This document shows, in pieces, positions 1 to 12,214 of a stretch of 64,000 bases of DNA (positions are counted from its first letter, which is position 1; each line of letters opens with the position of its first letter). Origin of the DNA: Tanypteryx hageni (Eukaryota; Arthropoda; Insecta; Odonata; Petaluridae); the NCBI GenBank assembly GCA_028673005.1, contig CM054116.1:38790577-38854576 (forward strand), written 5' to 3'. The notes beneath the pieces were generated by a model. It saw only the letters and a program-made list of their open reading frames with translations. It searched no databases and was not told where the DNA came from. Made by a program: the position numbers and the translations under genes.

Positions 1-299
1 ACGGCTGTTTTATTTTTAGCTGAAATGCACCTCTGGTTTTTCCCGCCTCTTTATCGGTATTGAAGCTTCATATTTATCAATGGAATTCCTGGTGTTAGGC
101 GAATCCATTAATTTTCTTTTGAATGAATGCATCAAATTGCAGAGTTCGTGCATTTAATTGAGTACTTGTGATGCTCGGTATAATTATTTATGTGAGGTGA
201 AGCATTCCCATGGTATTGTCGGTTAAATTATGAGTTTTGTGCGATTTTATAGCCGTATAAAATTTTGCGTTCATAAATGTTTCGCGAATTGCGACCTTT

Positions 300-377
300 T
301 TTCTAAATTTTCGCAACACACCTTGACCTCGTCCGCGACACACTAATGTGTCGCGACGCACCGGTTGAAAACTACTG
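300..377 (-). mobile_element. hAT-like transposon terminus (fragment)
   Basis: Read on the minus strand, the sequence begins at 377 with CAGTAGTTTTCAACCGGTG, a terminal motif typical of hAT elements, followed by CpG-rich subterminal DNA containing a short palindrome around the repeated TGTGTCGCG. I could not find the opposite terminus or an 8-bp duplication, so the left boundary is arbitrary. The element may be truncated or its other end may have decayed. Confidence 0.35.
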
Positions 378-1495
378 TAATATAGTTTAACGTAGTGATC
401 GATTCTTTTTTTCTTATTTTGTTTGAAGTGGGATTCAAGGGAAACATATTTATGAACTTGAATCTTGTAATTTTGTAATTTCATTAGAGTTGTGACATGG
501 GTAGATATTCGAAGTATGACTATTTGCAAAATATTGATAAGTATTCTTAATGTAGACGAAATTGTCGATCGGCCCTCTTAATAAGTTCTTCAGTGTAGCA
601 ATTTGGGTAGTTCTATTCCATATGAAGTGTTTTTTCAATCGATTCTTTACGCGTTACATGTCTAAGGATGTAAATGTGAAGGTGAGGATAAAAACTTTAG
701 CTCGAGTGTCCGATATCATCGCGTGTTTCAGTGAGTGAGGTTTGCTCAGCAAAAATTGGGCGCAATAAGAACAAAACATGAAGTCCATGGCAGTGAGTCC
801 AGTTCACCTTCTCCCCGTTTCGTGTTTTTCATTAACCACTTGCTTTTACCCCCACATTAGCTGACCTCCTCCAGTTTCCCTCCTACCAGCGTCGCTTTCA
901 TGAAACCCATCCCTTTCATCTGTCAAGCCCGCATGACACATCATCCTTTTACCCATTCCCTTTACCCATAGGTATGAAAGATTTGAGCGGCCTCTTGTCT
1001 TTAACCCGTAACGATAAAGCAAACACAAAGAAGCCGTTCTTCTCTCATATCCGTCAGATGCATGACCCCCATTGCCTTGAACTATTAAGATGGAATGGGC
1101 GTGTCAATCTGGGGGGGGGGGGTGGGGTGGCGGTTCAGGTCCGCATGAACGCGATAGACGTTACAGAAGAGCCGCAGTAGGATAATAGATGTTTAAAGAG
1201 GGTCAAAGTATGAAGAAGTAGACTTCATCTTCATGACTGTAGATTTATTTTGCTATTAAAAACAATAATTTTGGAAAGGTGTTATATGGTAACTTAATAA
1301 ATGGGATAAAATCTTCTCTCCATATCAGGAAATATAAAGTATTTTTAAAACCCAACGATTTTGTTCATACATAAAATTGGCATTCGGGCTGCAAAAAGGC
1401 ATAGAAGATTCGTATGCAACTAGCAGGCCTCCACTCCACTCACTTGCCTGAACTAGACGATTTTTTGTCCGATATTCACTGGCCGTCAGTCTACG
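378..1495. other. No gene recognised
   Basis: Short frames on both strands lack recognisable domains. A 12-base G run sits at about 1111-1122 and continues as a G-rich stretch to about 1130. Nothing else stands out. Confidence 0.5.
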
Positions 1496-1801
1496 TCAGG
1501 GTTCCTAAACACACCCAAGTTCTAAAATTGCGACCCTGTCATTACTTTGATGTTACTGTATGTAGGAGGAAGAGAGAGTGGACGAGACGAACATGGAGTA
1601 CCATAGAGATGCGAATCAACATGAAAATGTTTGATATTCAGGATTTGTATGATTAACTCCCTTTTTAATTAACAAATATACCGTTTTGAGTCGCGTGCTT
1701 TTTAGTTCCAACAAATTCTTAGGCTCATTATTATGACTTACGGCCCGCCTTATATCTCGAATTGATGTATTTGGCCCCCTACAATTTCAGTTTGAGACCA
1801 C
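1496..1801. mobile_element. Possible decayed hAT element
   Basis: The left end reads CAGGGTTCCTAAACAC and the right end, on the minus strand, reads CAGTGGTCTCAAACTG. Both resemble hAT termini of the CAG-NGTTCTCAAAC type, but the arms match poorly and the flanks (GTCTACGT and CTGCTGCA) are not a target duplication. These could be two unrelated fragments. Confidence 0.22.
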
Positions 1802-3872
1802 TGCTGCTGCACGCTCTCTAGGGAAGCGTTGCCCAACACGATTTAGAGGCTCGCTAAACCTGTGCCGAACAAGTCCCCATTTTCGTCATATGGTACAAAA
1901 TGTATGAAATATTAATAAGAAAAATGCTGAATTTTAAAGAAATAGGTTTTAGATAGTATTATTTATTATTAACTATTATTATCTATGTATTATTTATCCA
2001 GTAATGTATTATTACTTGATATTATAACATAAGAACTATTATTAATCTAAAAAAAGCATAAGTAGTAGTACGTAGTGACAAAATTAGCATAATAGACAAT
2101 GTATTTACTATCATAAATTTCAATTTGAGCTCCTCGAGACTCGGGTCGTTTGTTTAATAAATCAGTGGCAAGCTGCAAATTTACTATTTAATTTGTATTG
2201 CCGCATTTAAGCGACAGCCGTACCGCTTCGCCTTTCGCCCTGAAAATATATTAAAGCAAAAAAATATAAAATATATAGCTGAAGAATAGCATTTCATAGC
2301 GGTTTCAGGTCATAGTTTCTGAAAAAAACCTTGATGTAATGTGTACCCACATTTGGAGTGGCCTGGGCTTATGAAAATCTAACTTCGGATGTCACCCGCC
2401 TCCTTTCTCTCCCTCCACTTTTCATCACATCTCTTGCAGACGCATGTGGCAACGACCGGGTCCAGTTTTCACTCGGTACACCAGCATTCTCTCTCTCTTT
2501 CCCCGCCATTTCTCCTCACCCCGCCCTTACGTTGCTTCTTTCAGGAGGTTTTTTGACTCAATCGACACCGGTAAATTTCGCCGCAGGATGCCAATCCCAC
2601 ACTTTTCCTTTCGCCTTCGTTACCGCCTCAAAATTCCCACGTCCAGCTGTTTCGTACGATGTCGCCCCACCTATCAGTCGTGCTCATAACATCACGCCAC
2701 GCATCATTCCACGTGCTCTTGCCTCATTCTTACTACATAGGGTCGTTTGAACCTTTTAATACTTAGCGAATCCCCCGGGCTAAAACATCTGGTTCCTTCT
2801 ATCGGTATGCTTTAAAACCTGGACTTTCTTGTCTGGTAGTCTGGAATAGATTTTGGAATGACGTCGGACATCGTGTTGATTCCTCATGCAATGCTTTTTT
2901 TAGGCCTACCTCTCTCTCTCTCTTTCTCTCTGTCTGTTAGTCCATTTCTGTTGCAAAAAAAATTCCAGCAGAAAGCATTGCATTTTTTATGGACCAGTTG
3001 GTCATCCGTGTATATTTTTGTCACGAACATTCCCGCAACAAAACCGGACTGAATGAAAATTTGAAAAAGTAGGTTTTCATAGTCGGACTTATTACATCCA
3101 AATTATAACGTTAATATGTAAGACACAAAGGATAGAGTTTCGGACGCATGGAGGTTCGGTGTCCTCCATGACCTGAGACAATTTAAAAAAGGTTTAAAAT
3201 CTCTGGGTTCGTTTTGAAAAGGAGAATTTCTTTCTGGCACACTTCTTACGAGTTTGCCTTGAGTTTCTTACCCTTCCTTTTTGTGGATATTTTTCAGCGG
3301 GATCGAATTCCAGGGTTGAAACCTCGACCTCACGCCTTACAGCATTTTCACTTATTTTTGTGAGAGAAAATTTGACCCCCTGGAGCATGCGATAATGCAT
3401 TGTTTAGTGTTATATTTATGTTATACCCAGAAATTGTACACGAAATTGTTGCTTCATATGGAGAATTATCAATCGACATAATCATACCAACTAATTTTTC
3501 TTTGTTCAAAGGGTTTTAGAAAGTTCGACGAAATTCCTCTAATACCGAAATATTTTTCATTTCTATTATCCAACTTGATTAGTATAGCAATTGTTTCTTA
3601 ATGCAGTATCGGATGCGGAGAATAGATTTTATGGTTGCTCCCCCTCTACGCTATGCTGGTTTTAACAATTTAAATAAAAATATACATTTCACCGGCATGA
3701 TTTTATTGGCAGAATGTAGTGTTATTCCAGTCACGGGTGCATTTATATAAATTTTGATTCTCACTACTTACCAACCGGCCAGTCATTGCGGATGAATTTT
3801 AAAATTACTTAATCAAGCAACTTAATGGAAGGTGGATTGGATTAAGAATATTGTGTTATCTCTTTCTTGCAG
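1802..3872. other. No gene recognised; pyrimidine-rich patch
   Basis: A C/T-rich segment at about 2395-2760 gives a spurious 130-codon open frame with compositionally biased protein. A short CT microsatellite lies at about 2912-2936. The remainder is AT-rich unique-looking DNA. Confidence 0.5.
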
Positions 3873-3988
3873 ATTTTACCGTACATATCGATGAAAGCCG
3901 AGGATGCTCCAATATCCTGATCTCTACTTCAGATTTTTGTTCACCGTTTTACCCGTCCATATGCATCTATGATACTATCGAAATAAAA
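3873..3988 (+). CDS. Candidate internal exon, unknown protein
   Basis: A 116-bp interval is bounded by a good acceptor (pyrimidine tract ending TTTCTTGCAG at 3872) and a good donor (GTAAGTAT from 3989). Only one of the three forward frames is open throughout; it encodes about 38 residues with three cysteines (motif GCSN, then SDFCSP, then SICIYD), entering with a split codon and ending in phase 0. The cysteine spacing could suit a small extracellular domain, but I recognise no family. No neighbouring exon was identified. Chance co-occurrence of splice-like signals is a real alternative. Confidence 0.28.
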
Positions 3989-6900
3989 GTAAGTATCTTT
4001 TTTATTCATAATATTACAATATCATTTGTACCGTATAAAGTATTTTCATCTTAAGTTTCTCTAGCATCCTAGAATAAAGCGCATCGATGCATTACATTTA
4101 AGCATCCATCAAATACGGTTAGTATCTAGTTATAAATAATCTATTTTTATTTGTTCATTTCTTTGTCAACTAGTGATCGTTTTTAGTTTCATGTTCTATT
4201 TTGCTAGAACGTTTCGTAAAGGTTTTTATTATTTACTGGAAGATTTTTGATCTATTTAAGAACAGGTTGAAAATTTTACAGTCGTTTATTTATAACTTTT
4301 CAGACGTTCGTTAAGAATTCAATCTAGCTTTGGGAAGGCACAACCACGAGAATGCTTCCGAAAGTTTGAAATACTTTGCCTATCATTAGTTGGTTTTTGT
4401 TGAATTTTCATTCCGAAGGAGATCTTTTTGGTTCTACCTTCCAGAAACCTAACAACTTCACGTTTCCGAAATGGCAGTCGGTAGACATCGCGTGCATCTC
4501 CGTGCATCGATCGTGATTTTCGTATGTGCCTCCTGTCTTCTCGCTTCTCCATCGCGTACTCGTGGATATGAATGGAGGGAGACGCGAAGTTTGAGGTCAT
4601 AGCCATCTCGCCAATCAAATCCGCAGAGAGTAGTTTGATCCCTCTTCCCCTTCCGCACCTTTCAACCGATTACATTTGGCTACGACGTGAAGAAATTTCC
4701 TCCTTTTTGTGACTTAGCGTTTTGCCACGTGCCTCGTTTTGTAACGCCGCCTCTCTTGGTAAGGGAATATGCTATTTTTCGTTCGAATTCCACTGAAATT
4801 ATGGTTTTCGTATAACTTGTCTTTAATACGCTCCATGGTGAAAGTTTTAGCTGCTCGATTTACCGTTATTTTCTCGCAATTGAAGATTTTCAAGCCTCAT
4901 AAAAAATATAAAAATACCGCTATAAATTCATATCGAGCGTAAGGTCATTTGGAAAAAGTGTCATTATCTTTCAGGCGTACGTCGGAATCGGAACTCAGAT
5001 CACGGAATCCCGGAAATTTGGCGGAATTGGGGCGGGAGAATGATCTACATGTTTCCCCGCAATCCTCCAGGTGGCAGGGGTTGCAGGGCATCAAAACGTT
5101 TCCAACAATTCTCGCACGTAAGGTTGACTTTTCACATAGCGATTCGTAACGCTGTACTGCGGGGGATGACTCGATGCGGAGAAAATACTGTCGCGGGGGA
5201 TGACTAATGGATTGGTCTGTCAGAAATTCGCCGAAGTGTCGTAAGAATCGGTAAAGGAAACGACGGGAAAATGTTGCGTGATTTGTGGGAGGGAGCGGCG
5301 CTGTCGTGGGAGACCACACGAGGGCTAGGGGACAATGACGCTGGAGTGCGTGCGCTTTTTCTCGTGGCGTGGTGCCTTGGGAGTGGAGGAACGGGCGGCG
5401 TCGATTGGGAAAACCAGTGGTGGTTAGGAATGTCGGTCGGTCGGTAGAGAAAGCGGTCTAAAGAAAGAAAGAAAGAGGTGAGGATGGAGAGATGGTTTCC
5501 TCTCGAAGGTCTCCTCCACGGACACACGTGTACGCACAGAATCACGTAAAACGTCAAGGGCTTCTTCGTATAGGTATCTGCTCGTGTTTCTCCCACTTCT
5601 CTCTCTCCATCCTTCGCGGGACCTCTCGAACGTCAATGGGTGTTGAAGTTACGCAACTCGGAGCAGATTGGACGCAACCCCCAAAAAAAAAAACATTTTA
5701 AAAAATCGGAGTTCTGCCGTAATGGCCCGCCGTTTTCACGGTAAAGTCGGTCTGTTTGAATGGAAAATCTCAAGGATATTTGTCTTTAACCTTAAAAGGT
5801 GATAACGGCCTTACGTAATATTGTAGTGAGGCGTTCTTTTGCTTCCGCGGCCCACAGGATTTTTTTCCACGTAACGATTGTTTACTATTTTTACTTACGA
5901 ATGACAGCGACATACATCTTTCGGCGTATGTAGTAAGTCATCAGATTTTATTTTTTATATTAGTAAATTCGCGAAAGCAATGTTTATTTTATGAAATCGT
6001 TTTTTATTTGAAAAATCGATGAATGATGTGAATTACGTACCGAAGCAATAAGTTCATCCTGAATTCAAATTAATTACCCAATTTTACTCGATGCTAATAG
6101 CTTTCCTTTATTTTCCATTCCAGTCGATTTAAAGAAGCCCTATTAGATGAACTTGGTATTTCAATTAAATAAAACCCGTTTAACGCGCCAATTCAATTAG
6201 ATGCCATCGAATTTAGTCAAGCCTAAAACTACAGCGTTTTAAAGTTTTCTTTGAGAGTTTTTTGGAATTGCGGCCAAAATGCACTTCAGTTTTGTTGAAA
6301 GCTTGCGTCTTTATAAAGTTTACTTTTTATGTCTTCTTTCGCCCTTTCTATTACGTACGTCTGTCTGTCCGTGTACAAAGTAACTCAAAAAGGACATAAG
6401 TTACAAAGGCCAAAATTCCAGGATATATAGTTCTAAATTTGATTGATCCATAATTAGTAGCTGGGGAGTAAATGGTGGGTACAAAGATCAATTACTAATA
6501 ACTCGAAAAATATTATTTCTAGCAAGATGATTTTTGATGTGTAAAATGTAGAATTGGAATGTGAGGACCTGACAGAGTTTGGAAATTATCCGGTAGCTGG
6601 AGATGAAATAGTTGGTACATAGATCCATTGTTAATAACTCGAAAAGAGTTAACTCTTGGAAATTGGAACTATTATGATACTTTTCAACAGCAGTTACAGT
6701 TAATAGCAAAATAAAATTCCCGTTTTGGAAATATTCTAATTCGATTTCGCTAAATATTTCTGTTAAAGTGATTTCCACGAATATATTCTTCGTCAAAAAA
6801 TAACATAATATCTTATTTTAATATCGAGGATAAACCAACTATTTCGTTAAATACATTTTTAGAACTATGTAACTTCACTTAATCTTTTGCTTCAGTAAAA

Positions 6901-7231
6901 TAACCAATATAACAGTGGCATAAGCTCCGAATTTGATTGACATCATGTCTATTCTATAAAACTAACGTTGTAGATCGATAGCAGTAAATGGAAACGTATT
7001 ATTTACTGCTTACAAGTGTCCTAATTAAAAAAATAATTTCTCTAAAACTCACATGGTATATCGTTTGTATAAACAAACAAAATAAATTATAAATGCCTAT
7101 GATAATAGTGAATCAGAAGATGTATTTTGTAATTCGCGTAAATAAAAGGAGATTGTAATATTAAAAATGCACAAAATGTCGAAATTACGTCCTCAATCAT
7201 AATTAATGTTTTTCGTTATATTTTACTCAAG
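3989..7231. other. No gene recognised
   Basis: About 3.2 kb of low-complexity to ordinary AT-rich sequence. The 4950-5700 part is richer in CpG and gives overlapping open frames on both strands with no recognisable domain. At about 6360-6375 there is a TCTGTCTGTCCGTG module that recurs elsewhere in the window. Confidence 0.5.
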
Positions 7232-7499
7232 CCCTGGGACTTCCGCTGTAAATGTAATAGCATTTTTGGATAGAACTGAGAATGTTTTCGATGGATATGG
7301 TGTTATTGTTGCTGCAGATTGGAGGAAGCATCTTGAAATCGAATTGCACGAGTTGGAAGCATTCCTTCAAACAAGATTTGGATTAGATTTATTATCTCCA
7401 AGAGAACCAAATACTGATCTCAATACCACAACTGATGCAATTTTCGGACAAATGAATTCCCATGATGTACAAATTTTAATTAATGAATCTCTTTTTTAA
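7232..7499 (+). CDS. Candidate 3'-terminal exon or retrocopy, unknown protein
   Basis: The frame runs from a plausible acceptor (TTTTACTCAAG, AG at 7230-7231) to a stop at 7497-7499 and encodes about 88 residues of ordinary, non-repetitive protein. Visible stretches include AVNVIAFLDRTENVFDGYG, AADWRKHLEIELHELEAFL and RFGLDLLSPREPNTDLN. An in-frame ATG exists at 7206, upstream of the putative acceptor. A canonical AATAAA occurs at 7584-7589, about 85 bases after the stop, as expected for a last exon. I do not recognise the family. It could be a host gene's terminal exon, a processed pseudogene fragment, or transposon-derived. Confidence 0.38.
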
Positions 7500-7979
7500 C
7501 TATCATAGGTCTTAATTATGATTCAGAAATCGTTGACAAATGAATTTTTTAAAAGCAGAAGAATGACTTTTATTAAAATATAGAATAAACGCCTTTAGCT
7601 AATTGCTCTGCAATTATTTTCTCACTTGTCAGGAATTATTGCGATTTTTGTTATTGGTAAAATATTTCAAAATTACTAAAGGACCATCTATATAGACGCT
7701 TCTTACTTATGTTTCGCGGTTTCGATTTTTCGCGGGTGTTATATTTCAGGCACATATACTTGTCTCTACATATTTATGCTGTAGAGGTGTACTTCATGAT
7801 TTTGTCTATGTATTACGCGAATGTGTAGTGAACGTTGGTATTTTTTTATTTTCTTTGTAACAGTGTTTCTTGATTGATCATTTTTTAGTAAATCATCAAC
7901 GATGAATTTTGAAAATTGATCATCCATTAATCGATTAAAACGATTGAAAATGGAAGTGAAATTGCCACAGAAAGTAAGG
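7500..7979. other. No gene; possible Tigger 5' flank
   Basis: Contains the AATAAA at 7584-7589. At about 7712-7738 lies a TTTCGCGGTTTCGATTTTTC stretch resembling pogo/Tigger subterminal sequence, but no matching inverted end was found 3' of the transposase. Confidence 0.35.
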
Positions 7980-9564
7980 ATGACGTCTGGTAGTTTCACC
8001 GTCTGTCGTGTGGCATCTGTTGGCCACCATTATGGTGTAAATGAGACTACGGTGCGGTACATACGGAAAAAATGAGAAAAATTTTCGGTCAAGCGTTGCA
8101 GCAAGTGCTTCCGAAAGTGCTAAAGCATCTTTTCATACCCGTGATGCAGCTCTCGAGAAAACGGAGAAAGCGCTGTTTATGAATTGAGAACAAACTCAGA
8201 GAATCGTGCCTGTGAGCAGTCCTGTGATAAGGGAAAAGGCCAAGCGTCTCTACTATCATCTCTATGAAGCCTCCGGGGGTGAAGGTTGCAGTGCCAACGC
8301 AGCTACTCACAGCTTTCAAGCCAGTCAAGTTTGGTTTGATAATTTTAAAAGACGCTTTAACCTCTACAATGTGAAACTAGTGGGATAAGCGGCGTCAGCT
8401 GACCATGCTGCAGCAGAAAATCATCAGATCTTCAATGCTGATGAAATAGCACTTTTTTGCCCTCTCGCACATTCTTTTCCAAGGAGAAGAGGTCTGCGTC
8501 GGGATTTAAGGCGAGTAAAAACCGGCTAACTCTTCTTGTCTGTGGAAATGCAGCAGGCGAATTCCTGATAAAGACTGGTGATATACAAATCTATGAACCC
8601 CAGAGCCCTCAAGGGAAAAAACAAGGATCATGACACGGTGTTCTGGCGCGCTAACAGGAGGGCCTGGATAATTGCTGAACTGTTTTTGTGATGGTTTCGT
8701 AAGTTCTTCGTATATGAAATGAAACAGTACCTTGCGGCCAAAAACCTAGCATTCAACGTTCTTCTGATCTCAAACAATTCGCCAGGCCATTCTGAAAGCC
8801 TGCAGCTTGCCCACCCGAACGTGGAGGTAGTCTTCCTACCACATAATACCACCTATCTTCTTCAACTGATGGAAGATCTCATCGCAACATATAATTCGCA
8901 TTACAGTCGCCGCACGTTTGCAAGAATTCTCGACCCTATATGTCAGTCAGCGACTGTTGGAAAAAGTATAACATCGCAGACTGTATAACAATTACAAAGG
9001 AATATCTAGATGATATCATCCATCGACTTGGAATGCGTGCTGGAGTAAGCTGCCGCCTGACGCAGTGAAAGACCTGAAAGGCGTCATATCGGTCGAAGAA
9101 GAGCTGCGGGGGATTGTAAGTTTGGCACACGATGTGGGAGGAGGGGTTTCGACGATCTCAAAGAAAGCGAGGTGGAGGAACTCCACGACTCCCATAAAGA
9201 AGAGTTGACTGAGGAGGATCTTGCGGAACTCATACGCTCAAGTGAAAGCAGCGAAGAAAAAGGGAGTGATGTGATTCAAAACCCTCAGCTGCCGCTTGAG
9301 GCGCTGGCGGAGATTTTGGACATGTCAACAAAGGCTCTGGCTGACAAGGTTTTCGAAATGGATCCTTCGATGGAGCGTAGTCTGAAATTTAAAAGAGGAT
9401 TGGATGCATTTACAGCCCCTTACAAGGAGAGCTACAGGGATTTGCAACGAAAGACTCCTGCAAGTCCCCTTTCCGGAAAGATCTTCAGGACCCTACATCA
9501 CTCTAATCCATCCTCCTGTAAACCCGTCCCGTCATTTTCTTCTCAATATCGTCATCGTCGTTGA
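7980..9564 (+). pseudogene. Tigger/pogo-type transposase, dead
   Basis: This is the remains of a Tc1/mariner-superfamily transposase of the pogo/Tigger group, which would cut and paste its element at TA sites. In order one sees a CENP-B-like helix-turn-helix (HHYGVNETTVRYI, near 8025), a second DNA-binding segment (IREKAKRLYYHL and VWFDNFKRRFNL, 8230-8360), and the DDE core: NADEIALF (near 8445), NPRALKGKNKDHDTVFW (near 8600), then VLLISNNSPGHSES (near 8760) and the LMEDLIATYNSHY block (near 8870). An acidic C-terminal tail follows to 9564. Several frameshifts and stops break it. In the second and third catalytic positions the usual aspartates are replaced (S-N-N in place of L-D-N, and E in place of D), so catalysis would be lost even in a restored frame. 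Family assignment is firm; termini were not found. Confidence 0.85.
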
Positions 9565-9945
9565 ATAAAATGTTTTTTTTTGCATTTTATTGTTTATTTT
9601 GCATTCATATAAATCATACATAGTGTTTATATTTATTTTTATTATAATAAATATGGTTATTACACAATTACAAGTTAATTCTTATTGATCATTAATTTTC
9701 GCCTTGATTTCCGTAAGAAAGGTCCACCTAACCCTCTTTTTTCCATAATATATAATAATAATATATAATAATATCCTCGGGAGCTCGGCCCATGTAGCAA
9801 GAGATTTCCACCAAGTTCATGAAAATCGGTCTATTGGTTCAAAAGTTAATAGGGGGCGGGGGGACGGACAGACAGACGGACACGACGACGAAACTATAAG
9901 CCTATTTCCATTCTGGAAAGTAGGCTAAAAATCCGAAATTGGGAA
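9565..9945. repeat. AT-rich spacer with GACGGACAGACAG module
   Basis: AT-rich DNA containing, at about 9782-9930, a phrase found in other repeats of the window: TTCATGAAAATCGGTCTATTGG, AAAAGTTAAT, then GACGGACAGACAGACGGAC, then CATTCTGGAAAGTAGGCTA. No coding content. Confidence 0.4.
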
Positions 9946-10580
9946 AATTCATATTTTAAGGGGCTGTTTTGGCCACATTTTTGCCTCGTAAGAAAATCAC
10001 GTAAATAGATGCAGAGGTTCGTATATTTGCTTTTTATGCTTTGATTAGGCACTTACAGATAACCTAGAGATGTTAAATATTTTATTTGGATAGGACTAAG
10101 TGCATAACCGACTAGGAAAATCGAAAATCTCAAAAAAGTTTAACAATTCGGCCGTTAAAAATTCGCGATTGTTTAAAAAAATTAATGTTTATGTATTTCT
10201 GAAAGTGCTACAAAGCTGAAATTTTTTGTAAAGGTATAATTCGTAAAATAACCGAATAGGAATTATAGAAATTTATATATATTAATTAATTTGGCCGTTA
10301 AAATATCTTCAAGTTTAAACAACTAGATAAATGCTTAGGTACTACGGGGCGAGCTAGAGAGCTGAAATTTTAAGTTATTTAGAGCTGAGTGCAAATGCAA
10401 AAATAAACATTTGAAAATCTCCATGAAGTTTTGCGGCCGTTAAAATTTTTTAAATTTAAACAATTAGATAAATATTATTTCACTTCTAGATATGCTACAA
10501 CTTTAAAATTTAGCAGAAATGTGTGACATTAGTACTCCACAATGGAAAAAGTACAATATTCTTAAAATTGCAAATGTTTA

Positions 10581-12043
10581 GGTGCGTTCACACTATATAC
10601 ATCTATGATATATACAGGTCTTATACATGTATAAACAAAAATATAGAAATGTATAGGATTTGTGTAAGACAAGTCGAAGATTTCTTCATGTCCTATGCTG
10701 TATACGACATGTCGTATACAAATCTGAAGCTTCCGCACCGAATGGGAAATATGGGTTTATCCACCAACTCGCGCATGCGCTATAGGATCTAAATCATCTT
10801 TCATTCTCACTCTACATTGTTTACGTGCGGTAGTGTTGAGTTCGTGTGTGACCTAAAATAGTGTTTTTTATTTTTCGGCGTACTTTACAAAAAGTAAAAA
10901 AAAGAACGCCTTATATTCAGGTCGTGCCCGTCCGTCTGTCCGCATGTTTCATCTCCGAACGTACTGGACGGGTATTCATGAAATTTGGTATTTAGGACAT
11001 AAATGCAAAGAAAATAAGAAAATGACGTAAATGGTTTACGAGTGCCACTTTACTGGTGACAAATAACGAACTTTTCTTTACATCTCGTAAAATATCACTT
11101 AAAACAAAAAGCCTTACACCAAAATTGTAGAACTGACCAAATAGCATCTGCTTTGTTCAATAGATTTTATCGAGGGAGTAGCCGATTTCGAGAAAATCAA
11201 ACGAGAAAGTCGTAATTCACTTTGAACTTAGAAAAATGTTCTGGTGGTTTTTAATCTTTCTCAACGAAAACAATCTTCGTGGCAACTGAAGTAAACAATA
11301 TCTGCAGTAAATACCTAATTAGTTTAATTTTCTTTCGTGCGCACGCTAAATTTGAAAAATGAAGGGAAATGGATTATCTGCGACGAAGAAATGAACGTAA
11401 ATTCGTCTTTTTTCTTTACGTAAACACAGCGTTTGTAAGTGAAAAAATGGGTAATTTACGACGCGGGAATGAACGTGAACATAAAGGTTATGCTACAACT
11501 ATTTGAGTGAGCTATGTTTTAAATAATTTTCGATTGTTTTATTAATTACAACTGATTAGGAAATAAGTCGGTGAATCAAATATTCGCTATTTCCTTGGCA
11601 TCACTATTGGCCCATCATTTTTCATTTCTTAGACATAATACTAAGCCATTAATATTTATCTATTTTGACATGATTACATAAAACGTAAAGAACGCCTCTG
11701 CCTCGCATATATGCACGCATGCTGTGTGCATCTTTTCTCTCATTAAATCATTCATTATTGATTTATATGTACCGTGGCTACTTCTTTTGCACATAAAATT
11801 TCTTATCCACCATCGAGGTTTCTTCTTTTTTGCTACTTTGTTGTTAATTACATAATTTGCAGCAGCTAAGTGAACAGCTATTCCTCCTTCAAACACATAT
11901 TGTCTACTGACCCTCCTAACCAATGTGAACGCTTCAAAAATGTATACTTGTATTAGATTTGCATATACTAAATCGTAAATCTAGGACAAGTCTTATACTT
12001 GTATATGGATTTGTCATATACATGTATATAGTGTTAACGCACC
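10581..12043 (-). mobile_element. PIF/Harbinger-type DNA transposon, internally deleted
   Basis: Terminal inverted repeats start GGTGCGTTCACAC on the left and, read inward from the right, GGTGCGTTAACAC, followed by ATATAC/GTATA-rich subterminal DNA. The flanks carry a TTA duplication (10578-10580 and 12044-12046), the hallmark of PIF/Harbinger insertion. A transposase N-terminal fragment lies on the minus strand at 11660-11923. At 1463 bp the element is too short for both PIF/Harbinger genes, so it is a deletion derivative. It sits inside a Helitron. Part of its interior (about 11190-11560) recurs at 62.1-62.5 kb. Confidence 0.7.
11660..11923 (-). pseudogene. PIF/Harbinger transposase N-terminal fragment
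   Basis: The 87-codon frame has the layout of the first exon of a PIF/Harbinger transposase: an N-terminal segment, then KKKKPRWWIRNFMCKRSSHG and YKSIMNDLMREK. This matches the family pattern of a basic R-x-W-W/V-R motif followed by a short helix before the DDE domain. The last about 25 residues look like read-through into an intron or deleted region. The DDE catalytic core is absent, so the product cannot transpose the element by itself. Confidence 0.6.
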
Positions 12044-12214
12044 TTAAGTGATAGCTTTTACTCCAATATTGTTCCATAAGGAAAGAACGAAAATCGGTGT
12101 AGAGGAGAAAATGTTTTAATTAAAAAATATTTCTAATAATGAAATGTCTCTCTGAAAAATTAATGTTTTCAAGGTGAGATGAAATGCTTGCAGAATGCAA
12201 GCAACTTTTACTAG

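Larger units (their letters stand above)
9946..12214 (+). mobile_element. Non-autonomous Helitron, old copy, interrupted
   Basis: The interior is homologous to the Helitron copies at 20.7-31.7 kb: repeated GGCCGTTAAAAATT cores, GAGCTGAAATTTT boxes and GAACGAAAATCGG near the end. The 3' terminus shows a TGCTTGCA-GAA-TGCAAGCA hairpin (12184-12203) followed by CTAG at 12211-12214 and a flanking T, the hairpin plus CTRR-T layout of Helitrons. The 5' end is not resolved; 9946 marks the first recognisable module. A PIF/Harbinger element (10581-12043) splits the copy. Divergence from the other copies suggests an older insertion. Confidence 0.6.

Noticed and set aside
9685..9730. Possible right terminal repeat of the Tigger element (GCCTTGATTTCCGTAAG)
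   Set aside because: Match to the TTTCGCGGTTTCGATT stretch at 7712 is too weak and no TA duplication could be shown.
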